Of a stretch of 38,098 nucleotides of DNA, positions 1 to 7,841 are shown piece by piece. The position numbers and the translations under genes are program-made. Positions within the stretch are counted from its first letter, which is position 1; every line of letters begins with the position of its first letter. Source of the stretch: Bacteroidales bacterium (GTDB taxonomy: Bacteria > Bacteroidota > Bacteroidia > Bacteroidales > P3); contig JAFXMW010000008.1 of NCBI GenBank assembly GCA_017530105.1, forward strand, positions 1-38,098, read 5' to 3'. Under the pieces are notes generated by a model. It was not told the origin of the DNA. It ran no database searches and was given only the letters and a program-made list of their open reading frames with translations.

Positions 1-2
1 AC

Positions 3-55
3 GTTACGGATTGCAAATCCGTAACATCAGCAGTGGCGGATTGCAAATCCGCCAC
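3..55. repeat. Pair of REP-like palindromes with GCA loops
   Basis: Two 23-nt perfect inverted repeats lie at 3-25 and 33-55, separated by 7 nt. Each has 10-bp arms and the same three-base loop GCA. The outer arm bases differ between the two copies (GTTACGG versus GTGGCGG) but every change on one arm is matched by its complement on the other, so pairing is kept while sequence drifts. This is the layout of REP/REPIN-type intergenic palindromes. No RAYT-type transposase is visible in the window. They could also be part of the 3' end of a gene lying left of the window. Confidence 0.6.
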
Positions 56-107
56 AACAGATAACAGAAACAACAGCAGGCATGGTCTGCCGCAACCCCA
101 AAAGAGG

Positions 108-136
108 CTCCCTGCCACGACGGCAGGGAGTTTTTT
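108..136 (+). terminator. Intrinsic terminator
   Basis: A perfect 9-bp stem (108-116 with 122-130), loop of five bases, followed by six T. It would end a plus-strand transcript coming from outside the window. No plus-strand gene ends inside the window before it, so the gene it serves is not seen. Confidence 0.75.
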
Positions 137-206
137 GTTGGTGATACAATAAAAGGCGTCGGGAGCCGTTATGGATAGCGTTATTGATTAATTAATTTAC
201 ATTGAT

Positions 207-1418
207 ATGAGAAGATACTTTATGATTGCGTTGTCGGCATTGGTGCTGACGGTGGGCTGCAAACAGACCCCTAAAAACTCTATGACCTACCGCCCGTTGG
301 GCAACACTGTGCTGGAAGTGAGCGAGCTGAGCATTGGCTGCGGAGGCTTTGAGAAACTGGATACGGCAGGCTCGATAGCACTGATGGACATGGCGTTGGA
401 CAGCGGCATGAACTATATCGACATCTACGATGCCAATCCGAAGACACGCTCGAACATCGGGGCTGCGCTGAAAGGCCGTCGCGACAAGATGATTATTCAG
501 GGCCATATAGGCACGATATTCAAAGACGGGCAGCACAGCCGCACCCGCGACGTGGAGGAGACCAAGCAGGGCTTTGAGGACCTGCTGGAGCGACTGGGCA
601 CCGACCATATAGAGGTGGGCATGATACATATTACCGACAGTCCCGACGAGTGGAACGAGCTGGAGGGGAGCCCATTCTTAGACTATGTGTTCCAGCTGAA
701 GAAAGAGGGCAAGATTAAACACATTGGCGTGAGCAGCCACAACGCCGAGGTGGCACTGATGGCCGCCAAGAGCGGCTGGATAGAGGTAATCATGTTCTCG
801 CTGAACCCCGCTTTCGACCGGCTGCGTGGCGGTGCCATCCCCTGGGAGGAGGGTGCCATGGAGAACCTGCAAGGAGGCATCGACCCGGTGCGTGTGGAGC
901 TGTATGACTATTGCGCGACGCATCATATCGGCATCACCGTGATGAAGACTTTCGGCGGCGGCGGCCGGCTGCTCGACCAAAAGACCTCGCCGCTGGGCGT
1001 GGCATTCACGCCGGAGCAGTGCATAGCCTACTGCCTGGCCAAGCCCTGCATCGCGACCTGCATACTGGGTGTAGACAATCTGGAGGAGTTGAAGGCGGAT
1101 TTGCACTATCTGCATGCCACCGAGGCGGAGAAAGACTATACCGCGGTGATGCAGCCCGCCAAGGCCGACAAGGGAGGACAGTGCACCTATTGCAACCATT
1201 GCTCGCCCTGCCCGCAAGGGATACCCATCGCCAAGGTGAATGAAATGCTCGACAAGGCTCAGAACGAGGGGCTGACACCCGAATTGCAGGCAAAGTATGA
1301 TGCTTTGCCACACCATGCGTCGGAGTGTACCCATTGCGGCAGCTGCATGGAGCGCTGCCCGTTTGGGGTGGATGTGCCGGTGAAGATGGACGAGGCCGCC
1401 AAGGTTTTCGGAAAATGA
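207..1418 (+). CDS. Aldo/keto reductase-like iron-sulfur lipoprotein
   Basis: The protein (403 aa) starts with a lipoprotein signal peptide whose lipobox ends at Cys18 (LTVGC), so it is likely exported and lipid-anchored. Residues 26-300 resemble the TIM-barrel aldo/keto reductase family of COG1453. The C-terminus carries two cysteine clusters typical of a ferredoxin-like domain: CxxCxxCxxC near residue 330 and CxxCxxCxxxCP near 377, which should bind [4Fe-4S] centres. The canonical AKR tetrad looks incomplete: after Asp72 the expected Tyr position is Asn77, and the strand that normally ends in the catalytic Lys reads IIQGHIG. Relatives with this QGHIG signature are known to me only as uncharacterised oxidoreductases. 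It is monocistronic, closed by a terminator 16 nt downstream. Substrate unknown; redox role inferred from the clusters. Confidence 0.85.
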   Translation: MRRYFMIALSALVLTVGCKQTPKNSMTYRPLGNTVLEVSELSIGCGGFEKLDTAGSIALMDMALDSGMNYIDIYDANPKTRSNIGAALKGRRDKMIIQGHIGTIFKDGQHSRTRDVEETKQGFEDLLERLGTDHIEVGMIHITDSPDEWNELEGSPFLDYVFQLKKEGKIKHIGVSSHNAEVALMAAKSGWIEVIMFSLNPAFDRLRGGAIPWEEGAMENLQGGIDPVRVELYDYCATHHIGITVMKTFGGGGRLLDQKTSPLGVAFTPEQCIAYCLAKPCIATCILGVDNLEELKADLHYLHATEAEKDYTAVMQPAKADKGGQCTYCNHCSPCPQGIPIAKVNEMLDKAQNEGLTPELQAKYDALPHHASECTHCGSCMERCPFGVDVPVKMDEAAKVFGK

Positions 1419-1433
1419 CGGATGACCATACGA

Positions 1434-1459
1434 GGCATGTTTGGTGACATGCTGTTTTT
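1434..1459 (+). terminator. Intrinsic terminator after the AKR-like gene
   Basis: Stem GGCATGT (1434-1440) pairs with ACATGCT (1447-1453, one G-T pair), loop of six, followed by G and five T. It separates the AKR-like gene from the DUF4254/GT9 pair that starts 12 nt later. Confidence 0.6.
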
Positions 1460-1471
1460 AATAGACTGATT

Positions 1472-2074
1472 ATGGATATAAAAGAGATGTTTGCCTTGTT
1501 CGAGAGGCAGATTGTTGATTATCATAAAACGGACTCGGTGGATGCACCGATGCACAATCCGTATGAAGATGGCACCTTTGAGAATGTGCTGTGGGAGAAA
1601 AGCCATATAGACACGGTGCAGTGGCATCTGGAGGATTTGATACGTCCGGAGGATGTGGACCCGGTGGAGGCCTTGCGGCTGAAGCGGTGGATAGACCGCT
1701 CGAACCAGCGGCGCACGGATATGGTGGAGCGGATAGACGACTACTATATGCAGCAGTTTGCGTCGGTAGAGGTTCGCCCCGATGCCAAAATCAACACCGA
1801 GACCCCTGCATGGGCTATCGACAGGCTGTCGATTCTGGCACTGAAGATTTACCATTTCGGTATCGAGGTGGCACGAAAGGATGTGAGTGCAGAACAACAT
1901 GAACGTTGTGAGGCCAAATACAAAACATTATTGGAGCAGAAGGCGGATTTGATGCAGGCTATCGACGATTTGCTGAAGGAGTTGTCCACAGGACAAAAGA
2001 AGATGAAGCTGTACAGGCAGATGAAGATGTACAACGACCCGTCGTTGAATCCGATGCTTTACAATAAGAAGTGA
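1472..2074 (+). CDS. DUF4254 family protein
   Basis: A 200-aa soluble, mostly helical protein with no signal peptide or membrane segment. It matches the DUF4254 family, recognisable from the N-terminal YHKTD segment, the NPYEDGTFEN-LWEKSHIDTVQWHLEDLIR block and the conserved RSNQRRTDMVERID helix. In Bacteroidetes this family is found next to family 9 glycosyltransferases, as here: its TGA stop overlaps the GTG start of the next gene by four bases. Translational coupling suggests a shared role in lipopolysaccharide or other surface-glycan assembly. The biochemical function is not known. Confidence 0.85.
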   Translation: MDIKEMFALFERQIVDYHKTDSVDAPMHNPYEDGTFENVLWEKSHIDTVQWHLEDLIRPEDVDPVEALRLKRWIDRSNQRRTDMVERIDDYYMQQFASVEVRPDAKINTETPAWAIDRLSILALKIYHFGIEVARKDVSAEQHERCEAKYKTLLEQKADLMQAIDDLLKELSTGQKKMKLYRQMKMYNDPSLNPMLYNKK

Positions 2075-3024
2075 GCGGGCAGGAGTATAGCAAACGGGTG
2101 CTGGTTGTCCGGCTGTCGGCACTGGGAGACGTTGCCATATTGGAACCAGTATTGAGGCAGCGGGCTGAGGCAAACCCACAAGTGTTGTTTTTGATGGCTG
2201 GGCCGCCACGGTTGGCACCGTTGTTCCGTGGCATGGCGAATGTACAATATATCCCCACAGAACGCAGGCAAAAGCCAAAGGATTTGTACAGACAGTTGTC
2301 GGCTTTGAAACCCGACATGGTGGCAGACATGCATCGTGTGTTGCGTACAATAGGATTGGACTGGCTGTTCAGGCTGCATGGGGTGAGGGTGCATAGTATT
2401 AGAAAGCGTGACTCGCGCGGGATGGCAACATGGAGGCGATATGACCGAGTGTTTGACCAGTGCGGACTGAAAGGGAATGTTACAATAGGTAATTATTGGT
2501 CGGTCAAACATGCCGACGGGGAAGACAGGATTGTAGGGGTGGCTCCTTTTGCCCAACATAAAGGGAAGATATGGCCATTAGAGAAGATGGAGAGCGTGGT
2601 GGAGATGCTTTCGGCGAGAGGGTATCGAGTGCTTTTGTTTGGCAGTGCGGCAGAGGCATCGGAGTTGGAGTCGTGGGCGGGGAAATATGAGAGAGTGGAA
2701 TCGCTTGCGGGAAGGTTTGGCTTTGAAGAGGAATTGGACCGGATTGCCTCGTTGGACGTGATGGTGAGTATGGATTCGGCTAATATGCACTTTGCTTCCT
2801 GTATGGGAGTGCCGGTGGTGAGCGTATGGGGTGCCACGCATCCATGCAGAGGTTTCTATGGTTGGAGACAGAATCCGTCGTGGGCGGTTCAAAAGGATAT
2901 GGACTGCCGCCCTTGTTCGAAGTATGGCAACAAGCCTTGTAGTAAAGGGGATTACCCCTGCATGAACGGGATAGAGCCGATGGATGTGGTGGAACGCATA
3001 GAGGAGGTCTTTGCGGAAAACTAA
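2071..3024 (+). CDS. Glycosyltransferase family 9 (heptosyltransferase-like)
   Basis: A 317-aa GT-B fold protein of CAZy family GT9, the ADP-heptose:LPS heptosyltransferase group. The N-terminal VLVVRLSALGDVA segment, the VGVAPFAQHKGKIWP segment at the start of the second Rossmann domain, and the SMDSANMHFASCMGVPVVSVWGATHP nucleotide-sugar segment are typical. A cysteine-rich tail (CRPC...CSKGDYPC) near 278-297 is common in Bacteroidetes members. The start is a GTG overlapping the DUF4254 stop (GTGA); there is no ATG before the conserved first strand, so this start is the only reasonable one. It probably adds a heptose or similar sugar to the LPS core on the cytoplasmic face. Donor and acceptor cannot be told from sequence. 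Confidence 0.88.
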   Translation: MSGQEYSKRVLVVRLSALGDVAILEPVLRQRAEANPQVLFLMAGPPRLAPLFRGMANVQYIPTERRQKPKDLYRQLSALKPDMVADMHRVLRTIGLDWLFRLHGVRVHSIRKRDSRGMATWRRYDRVFDQCGLKGNVTIGNYWSVKHADGEDRIVGVAPFAQHKGKIWPLEKMESVVEMLSARGYRVLLFGSAAEASELESWAGKYERVESLAGRFGFEEELDRIASLDVMVSMDSANMHFASCMGVPVVSVWGATHPCRGFYGWRQNPSWAVQKDMDCRPCSKYGNKPCSKGDYPCMNGIEPMDVVERIEEVFAEN

Positions 3025-3049
3025 TTGTTTTCGAAAAACATATTTACAC

Positions 3050-3760
3050 ATGAGAAATTGCTTTTTATTGCTGATGTGGTCCATGCTATTGCTGATGGCT
3101 GGAGGGTGCGAGAACAAGGTGCAGGATAGAGAGGAGAAGGGTACATTCTCGGTGTGTGAGAACAGGAAGGTCGTGTTTGCGCCGGGTAATCTGGCAACGG
3201 GTGGACATGATTTTGTAGAGCATCAGTGGGAATATGGAGGGCTGTTCGGCTGGGGAACAGGAAACCATGCTTACGACACTACTGAGGATTTGAATTGCTA
3301 CGCTGTGTACTACGATTGGGGAAAGAATTTTGAGGGCGGCTGGCGGACATTGAGTATAGAGGAGTGGAGGTATTTGCTTTTTGAGAGGGATGACGCAGCC
3401 GGCAAATGGGGTGCGGGTACGGTGAACAATGTGCATGGGTTGTTGGTATTGCCTGACAGTTGGAGAATGCCGGAGGGATGTATGTTCCGTGCCGGTAATA
3501 ACGGATGGGATGGAAACAGGTATTCGGAATTGCAATGGAGTCAGATGGAAAAAGAGGGAGCGTTGTTTCTGCCTGCCGGTGGGTTCCGCTGGGGTGAAGT
3601 GGTATATGCGGAAGGCTGCGAGGGGATGTACTGGACATCAACCCCGTGGGATGAGTGTTGCGCACATGTGGTGTTTTTTTCGGACGACACATTGGACAGC
3701 GCAGAGGATGACAGACGTTTCTTTGGACAGTCGGTACGTCTGGCACGGGATTGTGAATAG
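3050..3760 (+). CDS. Lipoprotein with FISUMP/DUF1566-like domain
   Basis: The chosen ATG gives 236 aa with a lipoprotein signal (hydrophobic residues 4-18, lipobox MAGGC). An upstream in-frame TTG at 3011 would put 13 residues before the signal peptide and overlap the GT9 gene, so I reject it. The mature part is one domain resembling the Fibrobacter succinogenes major paralogous domain / DUF1566 group, which adopts a C-type-lectin-like fold: WRTLSIEEWRYLL, LPDSWRMPEG, QWSQMEKEGALFLPAGG, MYWTSTPW and a final GQSVRLAR strand. The same motifs recur in the C-terminal half of the protein at 4281-5927, so the two are paralogues. Likely a surface-exposed binding or structural protein. Function otherwise unknown. 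Confidence 0.75.
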   Translation: MRNCFLLLMWSMLLLMAGGCENKVQDREEKGTFSVCENRKVVFAPGNLATGGHDFVEHQWEYGGLFGWGTGNHAYDTTEDLNCYAVYYDWGKNFEGGWRTLSIEEWRYLLFERDDAAGKWGAGTVNNVHGLLVLPDSWRMPEGCMFRAGNNGWDGNRYSELQWSQMEKEGALFLPAGGFRWGEVVYAEGCEGMYWTSTPWDECCAHVVFFSDDTLDSAEDDRRFFGQSVRLARDCE

Positions 3761-3777
3761 GATGTAGTGACTAATGT

Positions 3778-3819
3778 GACAATCGACGTGCATTTTTGTC
3801 TGCACGTATGATTGTCTTT
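3778..3819 (+). terminator. Probable terminator after the first FISUMP lipoprotein
   Basis: A two-part stem: GACAATC (3778-3784) pairs with GATTGTC (3810-3816), and inside it ACGTGCA (3786-3792) pairs with TGCACGT (3801-3807), with a small asymmetric bulge between. The tail is only TTT. The stem is strong, the U-tract weak. Confidence 0.5.
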
Positions 3820-3903
3820 AGGAGGGGGATGGTTTGATGACAGACAAGAGGGAAATAGGTTTTTGGGTGAGACAATAGGGGTGGAAATAGGGGATAAAGC
3901 GGA

Positions 3904-3940
3904 TTTTTTTCTGTTATATGGATAAAACTTTGTAATTTTG
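3904..3940 (+). promoter_or_regulatory. Bacteroidetes-type promoter of the small protein/fimbrillin pair
   Basis: The -7 box TAATTTTG (3933-3940) fits TAnnTTTG exactly. A T-rich stretch at 3904-3912 sits where the -33 element is expected. It lies about 100 nt before the 4040 start and after the preceding terminator, so it likely drives 4040-5927 as one unit. Confidence 0.55.
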
Positions 3941-4039
3941 CATGTCGTTTTCGTGGTGGAAAAGGGATGAACATTGTTTGTAGTATGTTGTTGTATAGCT
4001 GAATAGCTAATTATTTATAGTATAATAATAGTATAATAT

Positions 4040-4252
4040 ATGAAACGGAAGGAGAAGGAGGTTTACAGCCCTCCCATTATTCAAGCTGTAAGTTTCGTGG
4101 TGGAGGGAGGATTCGGTGCATCTACGGAAAAGTTTGAAACAGATACCTGGGATGATGACATGCCGGGAAGCGGGACTACACAGTTCGCTACGCAAGAGTG
4201 GCATGACGAGGGGGGAAGTAAAACCACGACATTTGAAACGTATGACTGGTAA
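4040..4252 (+). CDS. Small protein with three FxTxxW repeats
   Basis: A 70-aa protein without signal peptide or membrane segment. It has a basic start (MKRKEKEVYSPP), a middle ending in VVEGGFGAS, then an acidic, Gly/Ser/Thr-rich tail. In the tail the motif F-[E/A]-T-x-x-W occurs three times at residues 32-37, 49-54 and 65-70, spaced 17 and 16 residues, the last copy forming the C-terminus. The start YxxPxI and an E-x-GF-x-x-S segment resemble short uncharacterised Bacteroidales proteins that sit near fimbrillin-like genes. Here it is followed after 28 nt by such a gene and shares its promoter. A Gly-Gly at 23-24 could be a leader cleavage site, but no C39 peptidase transporter or modifying enzyme is present nearby. 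Function unknown; that it is a real gene is supported by the promoter, the spacing and the internal repeats. Confidence 0.65.
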   Translation: MKRKEKEVYSPPIIQAVSFVVEGGFGASTEKFETDTWDDDMPGSGTTQFATQEWHDEGGSKTTTFETYDW

Positions 4253-4280
4253 ATAAAATTGAAATTAAAATAAATAAAAA

Positions 4281-5927
4281 ATGAAAAGAATACATACGAT
4301 AGTAATGGTTGGTCTTCTGACAGCCGTAATGATGACGATGGCCGGCTGTAAGAAGGAACAGGGTAAGGTGACCCTGGGAGCCACAATAGAAAGCAGCAGA
4401 AATGCCAAAGTGTATATTGACAAAGCAACGCCCTGTTGGCATAACGGGGATTTGTTGCGAATTAACAACCAGACTTGCACTACCAGTGCGGCTTTGGGAT
4501 CGTCGGCTCAGATAACCGATGTCGATGCCAATGAGGGGTACCGTGCTTTGTATCCTTCGAATCTGCTGGCGAATGTGGATGCCGATATTACTGAAGGAGG
4601 AAATATTGCCATTGAGTTGCCGAGGGTTCAGACCTATGAGTTTGACGGAATAGACCAGATGGTGAAAGTGCCTATGGGAGCTTTTTCGACATCGACATCG
4701 CTTACATTCCGTAATCTTTGTTCGCTGATAAAAGTGGTTATCAGCAGCCGGATGGATGCTCCCTTCAGATTGGACAGTATCGGAGTGGATGCAACCGTGG
4801 CATTCCTCAGCGGTGAAGGTACGGCAAGAATAGAAGGAGGCGAGAACGACGAGGTTACAATGAACGAGAATGCAAAACACAGTGTGTCGTTGGCATTCCC
4901 GGTATCGGAGGCCCCCGAGATTAGCCAGGGTCCGCGTAACACTTACGTATACTATATTATTGCACCAAAATTCGACAGGAACGATGTGACAATAAGGCTT
5001 TATGCCGACAACGGCAGGTATGCCACGTTTGAAAAGCGGGATGTGGCACTGCTTGCCAACAGCATTGCCACGGTCAGCCTTACGGTGGAAGAGTTGGAAC
5101 AGGGGTATGTCGATCCTATATCGATGGGTATTCTCCCTGGGGAATTTTCTGTGGCAGAAGGCCGAAAGGTGCATTTCTCGAAAGGGAACCTGCAATACTC
5201 TAATGCCGGACAACATGCTGTTGCAGGCGGCATCGCCTATGGTACATGGCGTTTTGCCGACCATCAGTATGATTATGTCGGGAGTGATAATGCGAATATT
5301 GGGGAGAATAACACGGGGTGGATAGATCTGTTTGGGCGTGCCACCAGTGGATGGAACAGTGGTTGTGTGAGTTATAAACCCTATGCTACAAGCTATGATG
5401 CTTCTGATTATTTTACTAATGATATGACAGGGACAAATGCTAATGCGGACTGGGGTGTATATAATGCCATTGAGAATGGGGGGAACAATCCTGGGATATG
5501 GCGCACTTTGACAAAGTCTGAGTGGAATTACCTGTTCAGAAGTAGGGTCGATGCCCAGAATAAGTATGGCGAGGCTGTCGTTGCCGGTGTAAACGGTGTA
5601 ATCATTTTGCCGGACGGTTGGACGATGCCTTTGGATCGTGATTTCAGAAGTGGATTCGGAACAAGTTGGAGCCAGAATGTTTTCTCTGCCGCAGAATGGC
5701 AGCAGATGGAAGCCTCGGGAGCGGTATTCTTGCCTGCAGCAGGTTATCGTAACGGTACGAATGTTTACAGTGTGGGTGCAGAAGGTAGGTATTGGTCTGT
5801 CACGAGAGATGGAGATATATTATCATATAACATGAGTTTCGATCAAACAAGATTCTTTTCAGTAAATTCTACACATCCATCAGAAGGTTGCTCTGTCCGT
5901 TTGGTGACAGTGGAGACTGCGAAGTAG
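4281..5927 (+). CDS. Fimbrillin-like lipoprotein with C-terminal FISUMP-like domain
   Basis: The 548-aa protein begins with a lipoprotein signal (lipobox MTMAGC, Cys near 23). Residues about 28-275 look like the fimbrillin/Mfa-like fold of Bacteroidetes: WHNGDLLRIN, a YRALYPSNL strand, and the FRNLCSLIKVVI strand that typically closes the first beta-sandwich. From about residue 285 a second domain follows (SVAEGRKVHFSKGNLQYS to the GCSVRLV end) that is the paralogue of the domain at 3050-3760; shared blocks are WRTL-x3-EW-x-YL, LPD-x-W-x-MP, QMExxGAxFLPAxGxR and EGxYW. Such proteins are exported to the outer membrane surface, and fimbrillins polymerise by strand exchange; polymerisation here is only an inference. 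It is co-oriented with, and 28 nt after, the small repeat protein. Confidence 0.78.
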   Translation: MKRIHTIVMVGLLTAVMMTMAGCKKEQGKVTLGATIESSRNAKVYIDKATPCWHNGDLLRINNQTCTTSAALGSSAQITDVDANEGYRALYPSNLLANVDADITEGGNIAIELPRVQTYEFDGIDQMVKVPMGAFSTSTSLTFRNLCSLIKVVISSRMDAPFRLDSIGVDATVAFLSGEGTARIEGGENDEVTMNENAKHSVSLAFPVSEAPEISQGPRNTYVYYIIAPKFDRNDVTIRLYADNGRYATFEKRDVALLANSIATVSLTVEELEQGYVDPISMGILPGEFSVAEGRKVHFSKGNLQYSNAGQHAVAGGIAYGTWRFADHQYDYVGSDNANIGENNTGWIDLFGRATSGWNSGCVSYKPYATSYDASDYFTNDMTGTNANADWGVYNAIENGGNNPGIWRTLTKSEWNYLFRSRVDAQNKYGEAVVAGVNGVIILPDGWTMPLDRDFRSGFGTSWSQNVFSAAEWQQMEASGAVFLPAAGYRNGTNVYSVGAEGRYWSVTRDGDILSYNMSFDQTRFFSVNSTHPSEGCSVRLVTVETAK

Positions 5928-6101
5928 ACATTCGATTGATAATCACAAATTAGTCATTAGTTCTTTCGTTACATATATATCACATATATATTACTTCTAT
6001 ATCCAATGAATAGAGAAGTACAAGGCAACTGATGACGAAACGATACCCCATTAGCGACCTTACGACCAACCTTAATCGGTTATTTGGGATAATAATTGCT
6101 G

Positions 6102-6144
6102 TCGGTCATCGGCGGGCGCGAAATAGTAGCCAACTGATGACCGA
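6102..6144. terminator. Possible bidirectional terminator hairpin
   Basis: A 9-bp perfect inverted repeat (6102-6110 with 6136-6144, TCGGTCATC/GATGACCGA) with a 25-nt loop lies between the convergent fimbrillin-like gene and the histidine kinase gene. A short T-rich stretch follows on the plus side. The long loop makes this a weak call. Confidence 0.35.
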
Positions 6145-6165
6145 TTGCTTTTGAGTGAGGGTGTG

Positions 6166-7692
6166 TTATTCGAGCGGGAGTGATATGGTGAAGGTGGAGC
6201 CTTGTCCGAGTTCGCTGGTGAGGGAGATTTTGCCTTTGTGGAGGGCTACGACTTGGGAGACATAGTTTAGGCCGATGCCAAATCCTTTTACGTTGTGGAC
6301 GTTGCCGGTGGAGACACGGTAAAATTTTTCAAAGACATGTTTTTGGTCATCCTTTGAGATGCCAATGCCGTGGTCGGTAATGCGTATGACCGCGGCGCCC
6401 TCTTCCGTGTGGGTGGAGATGTGGATTTGGGGAGGCTCGACGGAGTATTTGATGGCGTTGTCGATGAGGTTGTGCATCATGTTGGAGATGTGGAGCTCGT
6501 CGGCGAAGAGTATGCCGTTGATGGGGTTGAGGTCGGTGGAGAGGGAGCCGTGGCGGTTTTCAATGGTGATGAGAAAACTTTGGACGGATTCTTGAACGAT
6601 GCTGTTCAGGTCAATTTCTTTAGGGGAGATGGAGAATTTCTTGCCCGACATCTTGGCACTCTGCAAAAGAGTTTCGATGAGGACACGCATTCGGCGGTTT
6701 TCGTCGCTGATGATGTTGACGAAATTGCGTCGGGTGGCGAGGTCGCTGGTGACGGTTTCGTCTTTGAGCATCTCGCAGGCGAGACCGATGGTGGCGAGGG
6801 GAGTCTTGATTTCGTGGGTCATGTTGTTGATGAAGTCGGTCTTCATTTCATCGAGTTTGTGCTGTGCCAGGATGGTACGGATGGAGAAGACAAAGAGTGC
6901 AGAGATGAGAACAATCATGCAGATGCTGATGATGGTGTAGAGGTTGGTGTCGCTGCTGAGGATGATGGGCGAGGGCGGGAAAGAAAGGACGACGTAAAGG
7001 CTTTCGTCGGGGGTGATGCCATGGGCGTGGAAGGTGTATTTGAAAGCTGAGTTGCGGAGGTCGTTGGGGTTGGCGTCCTTGCTGCAGTATATGAGGGTGT
7101 CGACATCGGTTTTCAATACCCCGATGTAGGGGTTGATGTCCACACCGTTGATGATGAGTTCTTCGCGGATGAGAGAGTCGAGTAATGGAAAGTTGAATTT
7201 TGAGGCGTCGATGACGTTGTTGATGTCCAAAGGATTGGATTTGTTTGACTGGGTGGTCCCTAAACCGGACATCATACGGTTTCGGGCGTTAAGCATGGTG
7301 TTGTATTGTGTGAGAGTGTATTCTTCTGCCTGTGTAAGCCGTGCATTGGGGAGCGCAAAGGCACTGTCTTGCGACGACACTCCGAAAGATACGCGATGTT
7401 CATCGTAGAACAGTTCGCTGTTGTCGCGGATGATGTCTTGCATTTTTTCGTTCATGTCGTCAATGCGGCGGTATCGGATAATCCGGTAGCGCTCTTTTTC
7501 CGAAATGTAGTCTTCAACTTTCATTTGATCCAATTGGTTGAAGACTTCGTCAATGGCATTGTTGACACTGATGTTGAATAGGTTGTCACTCATTTTGGCG
7601 GACCGCTTAGTCTGAGAGATTTGAATGATGACAAGTCCGATAGCGGCAAGGGCGAAAATGGTGGAAAGGAGTATAAGAAAACGACGTTTCAT
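6166..7692 (-). CDS. Sensor histidine kinase (orphan)
   Basis: A 508-aa membrane histidine kinase. A first membrane segment (residues 5-25) and a second (253-273) enclose a periplasmic sensor region of about 225 residues that I do not recognise. The HisKA domain has the phosphoacceptor His293 in THEIKTP. The ATPase domain shows the N box (N408, N412), G1 (DHGIG, 440-444), F box (FEKFYRV) and G2 (GFGIGL, 470-475), so it should be active. There is no HAMP domain between the second membrane helix and HisKA. No response regulator is adjacent: upstream is the divergent MTA/SAH nucleosidase gene and downstream the convergent fimbrillin-like gene, so the partner must be encoded elsewhere. Confidence 0.92.
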   Translation of the reverse strand: MKRRFLILLSTIFALAAIGLVIIQISQTKRSAKMSDNLFNISVNNAIDEVFNQLDQMKVEDYISEKERYRIIRYRRIDDMNEKMQDIIRDNSELFYDEHRVSFGVSSQDSAFALPNARLTQAEEYTLTQYNTMLNARNRMMSGLGTTQSNKSNPLDINNVIDASKFNFPLLDSLIREELIINGVDINPYIGVLKTDVDTLIYCSKDANPNDLRNSAFKYTFHAHGITPDESLYVVLSFPPSPIILSSDTNLYTIISICMIVLISALFVFSIRTILAQHKLDEMKTDFINNMTHEIKTPLATIGLACEMLKDETVTSDLATRRNFVNIISDENRRMRVLIETLLQSAKMSGKKFSISPKEIDLNSIVQESVQSFLITIENRHGSLSTDLNPINGILFADELHISNMMHNLIDNAIKYSVEPPQIHISTHTEEGAAVIRITDHGIGISKDDQKHVFEKFYRVSTGNVHNVKGFGIGLNYVSQVVALHKGKISLTSELGQGSTFTISLPLE

Positions 7693-7759
7693 GTTAGTGA
7701 TACTGTATTTTGCTATAACGTCGTATGGGTGGAAAAATTATTTATTAAGAAAAAAATCT

Positions 7760-7767
7760 TATCTTTG
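7760..7767 (+). promoter_or_regulatory. -7 box of the nucleosidase-luxS unit
   Basis: TATCTTTG matches TAnnTTTG and lies 75 nt before the nucleosidase start in the intergenic space shared with the divergent histidine kinase. I see no clear -33 element. Confidence 0.5.
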
Positions 7768-7841
7768 CATCCTCGTTTGAGGAGAAGGAGTGTGGGAAAT
7801 GTTCACATATTCAATAGGATAAGTTTTGAATAATAATTAAA

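Noticed and set aside
3011..3049. Upstream TTG start for the first FISUMP lipoprotein
   Set aside because: It would overlap the GT9 gene and place 13 residues before an otherwise perfect lipoprotein signal peptide.
4188..5264. Minus-strand open frame of about 358 codons opposite the fimbrillin-like gene
   Set aside because: The plus-strand gene has a lipoprotein signal, a promoter and a paralogue next door; the antisense product has no signal or domain.
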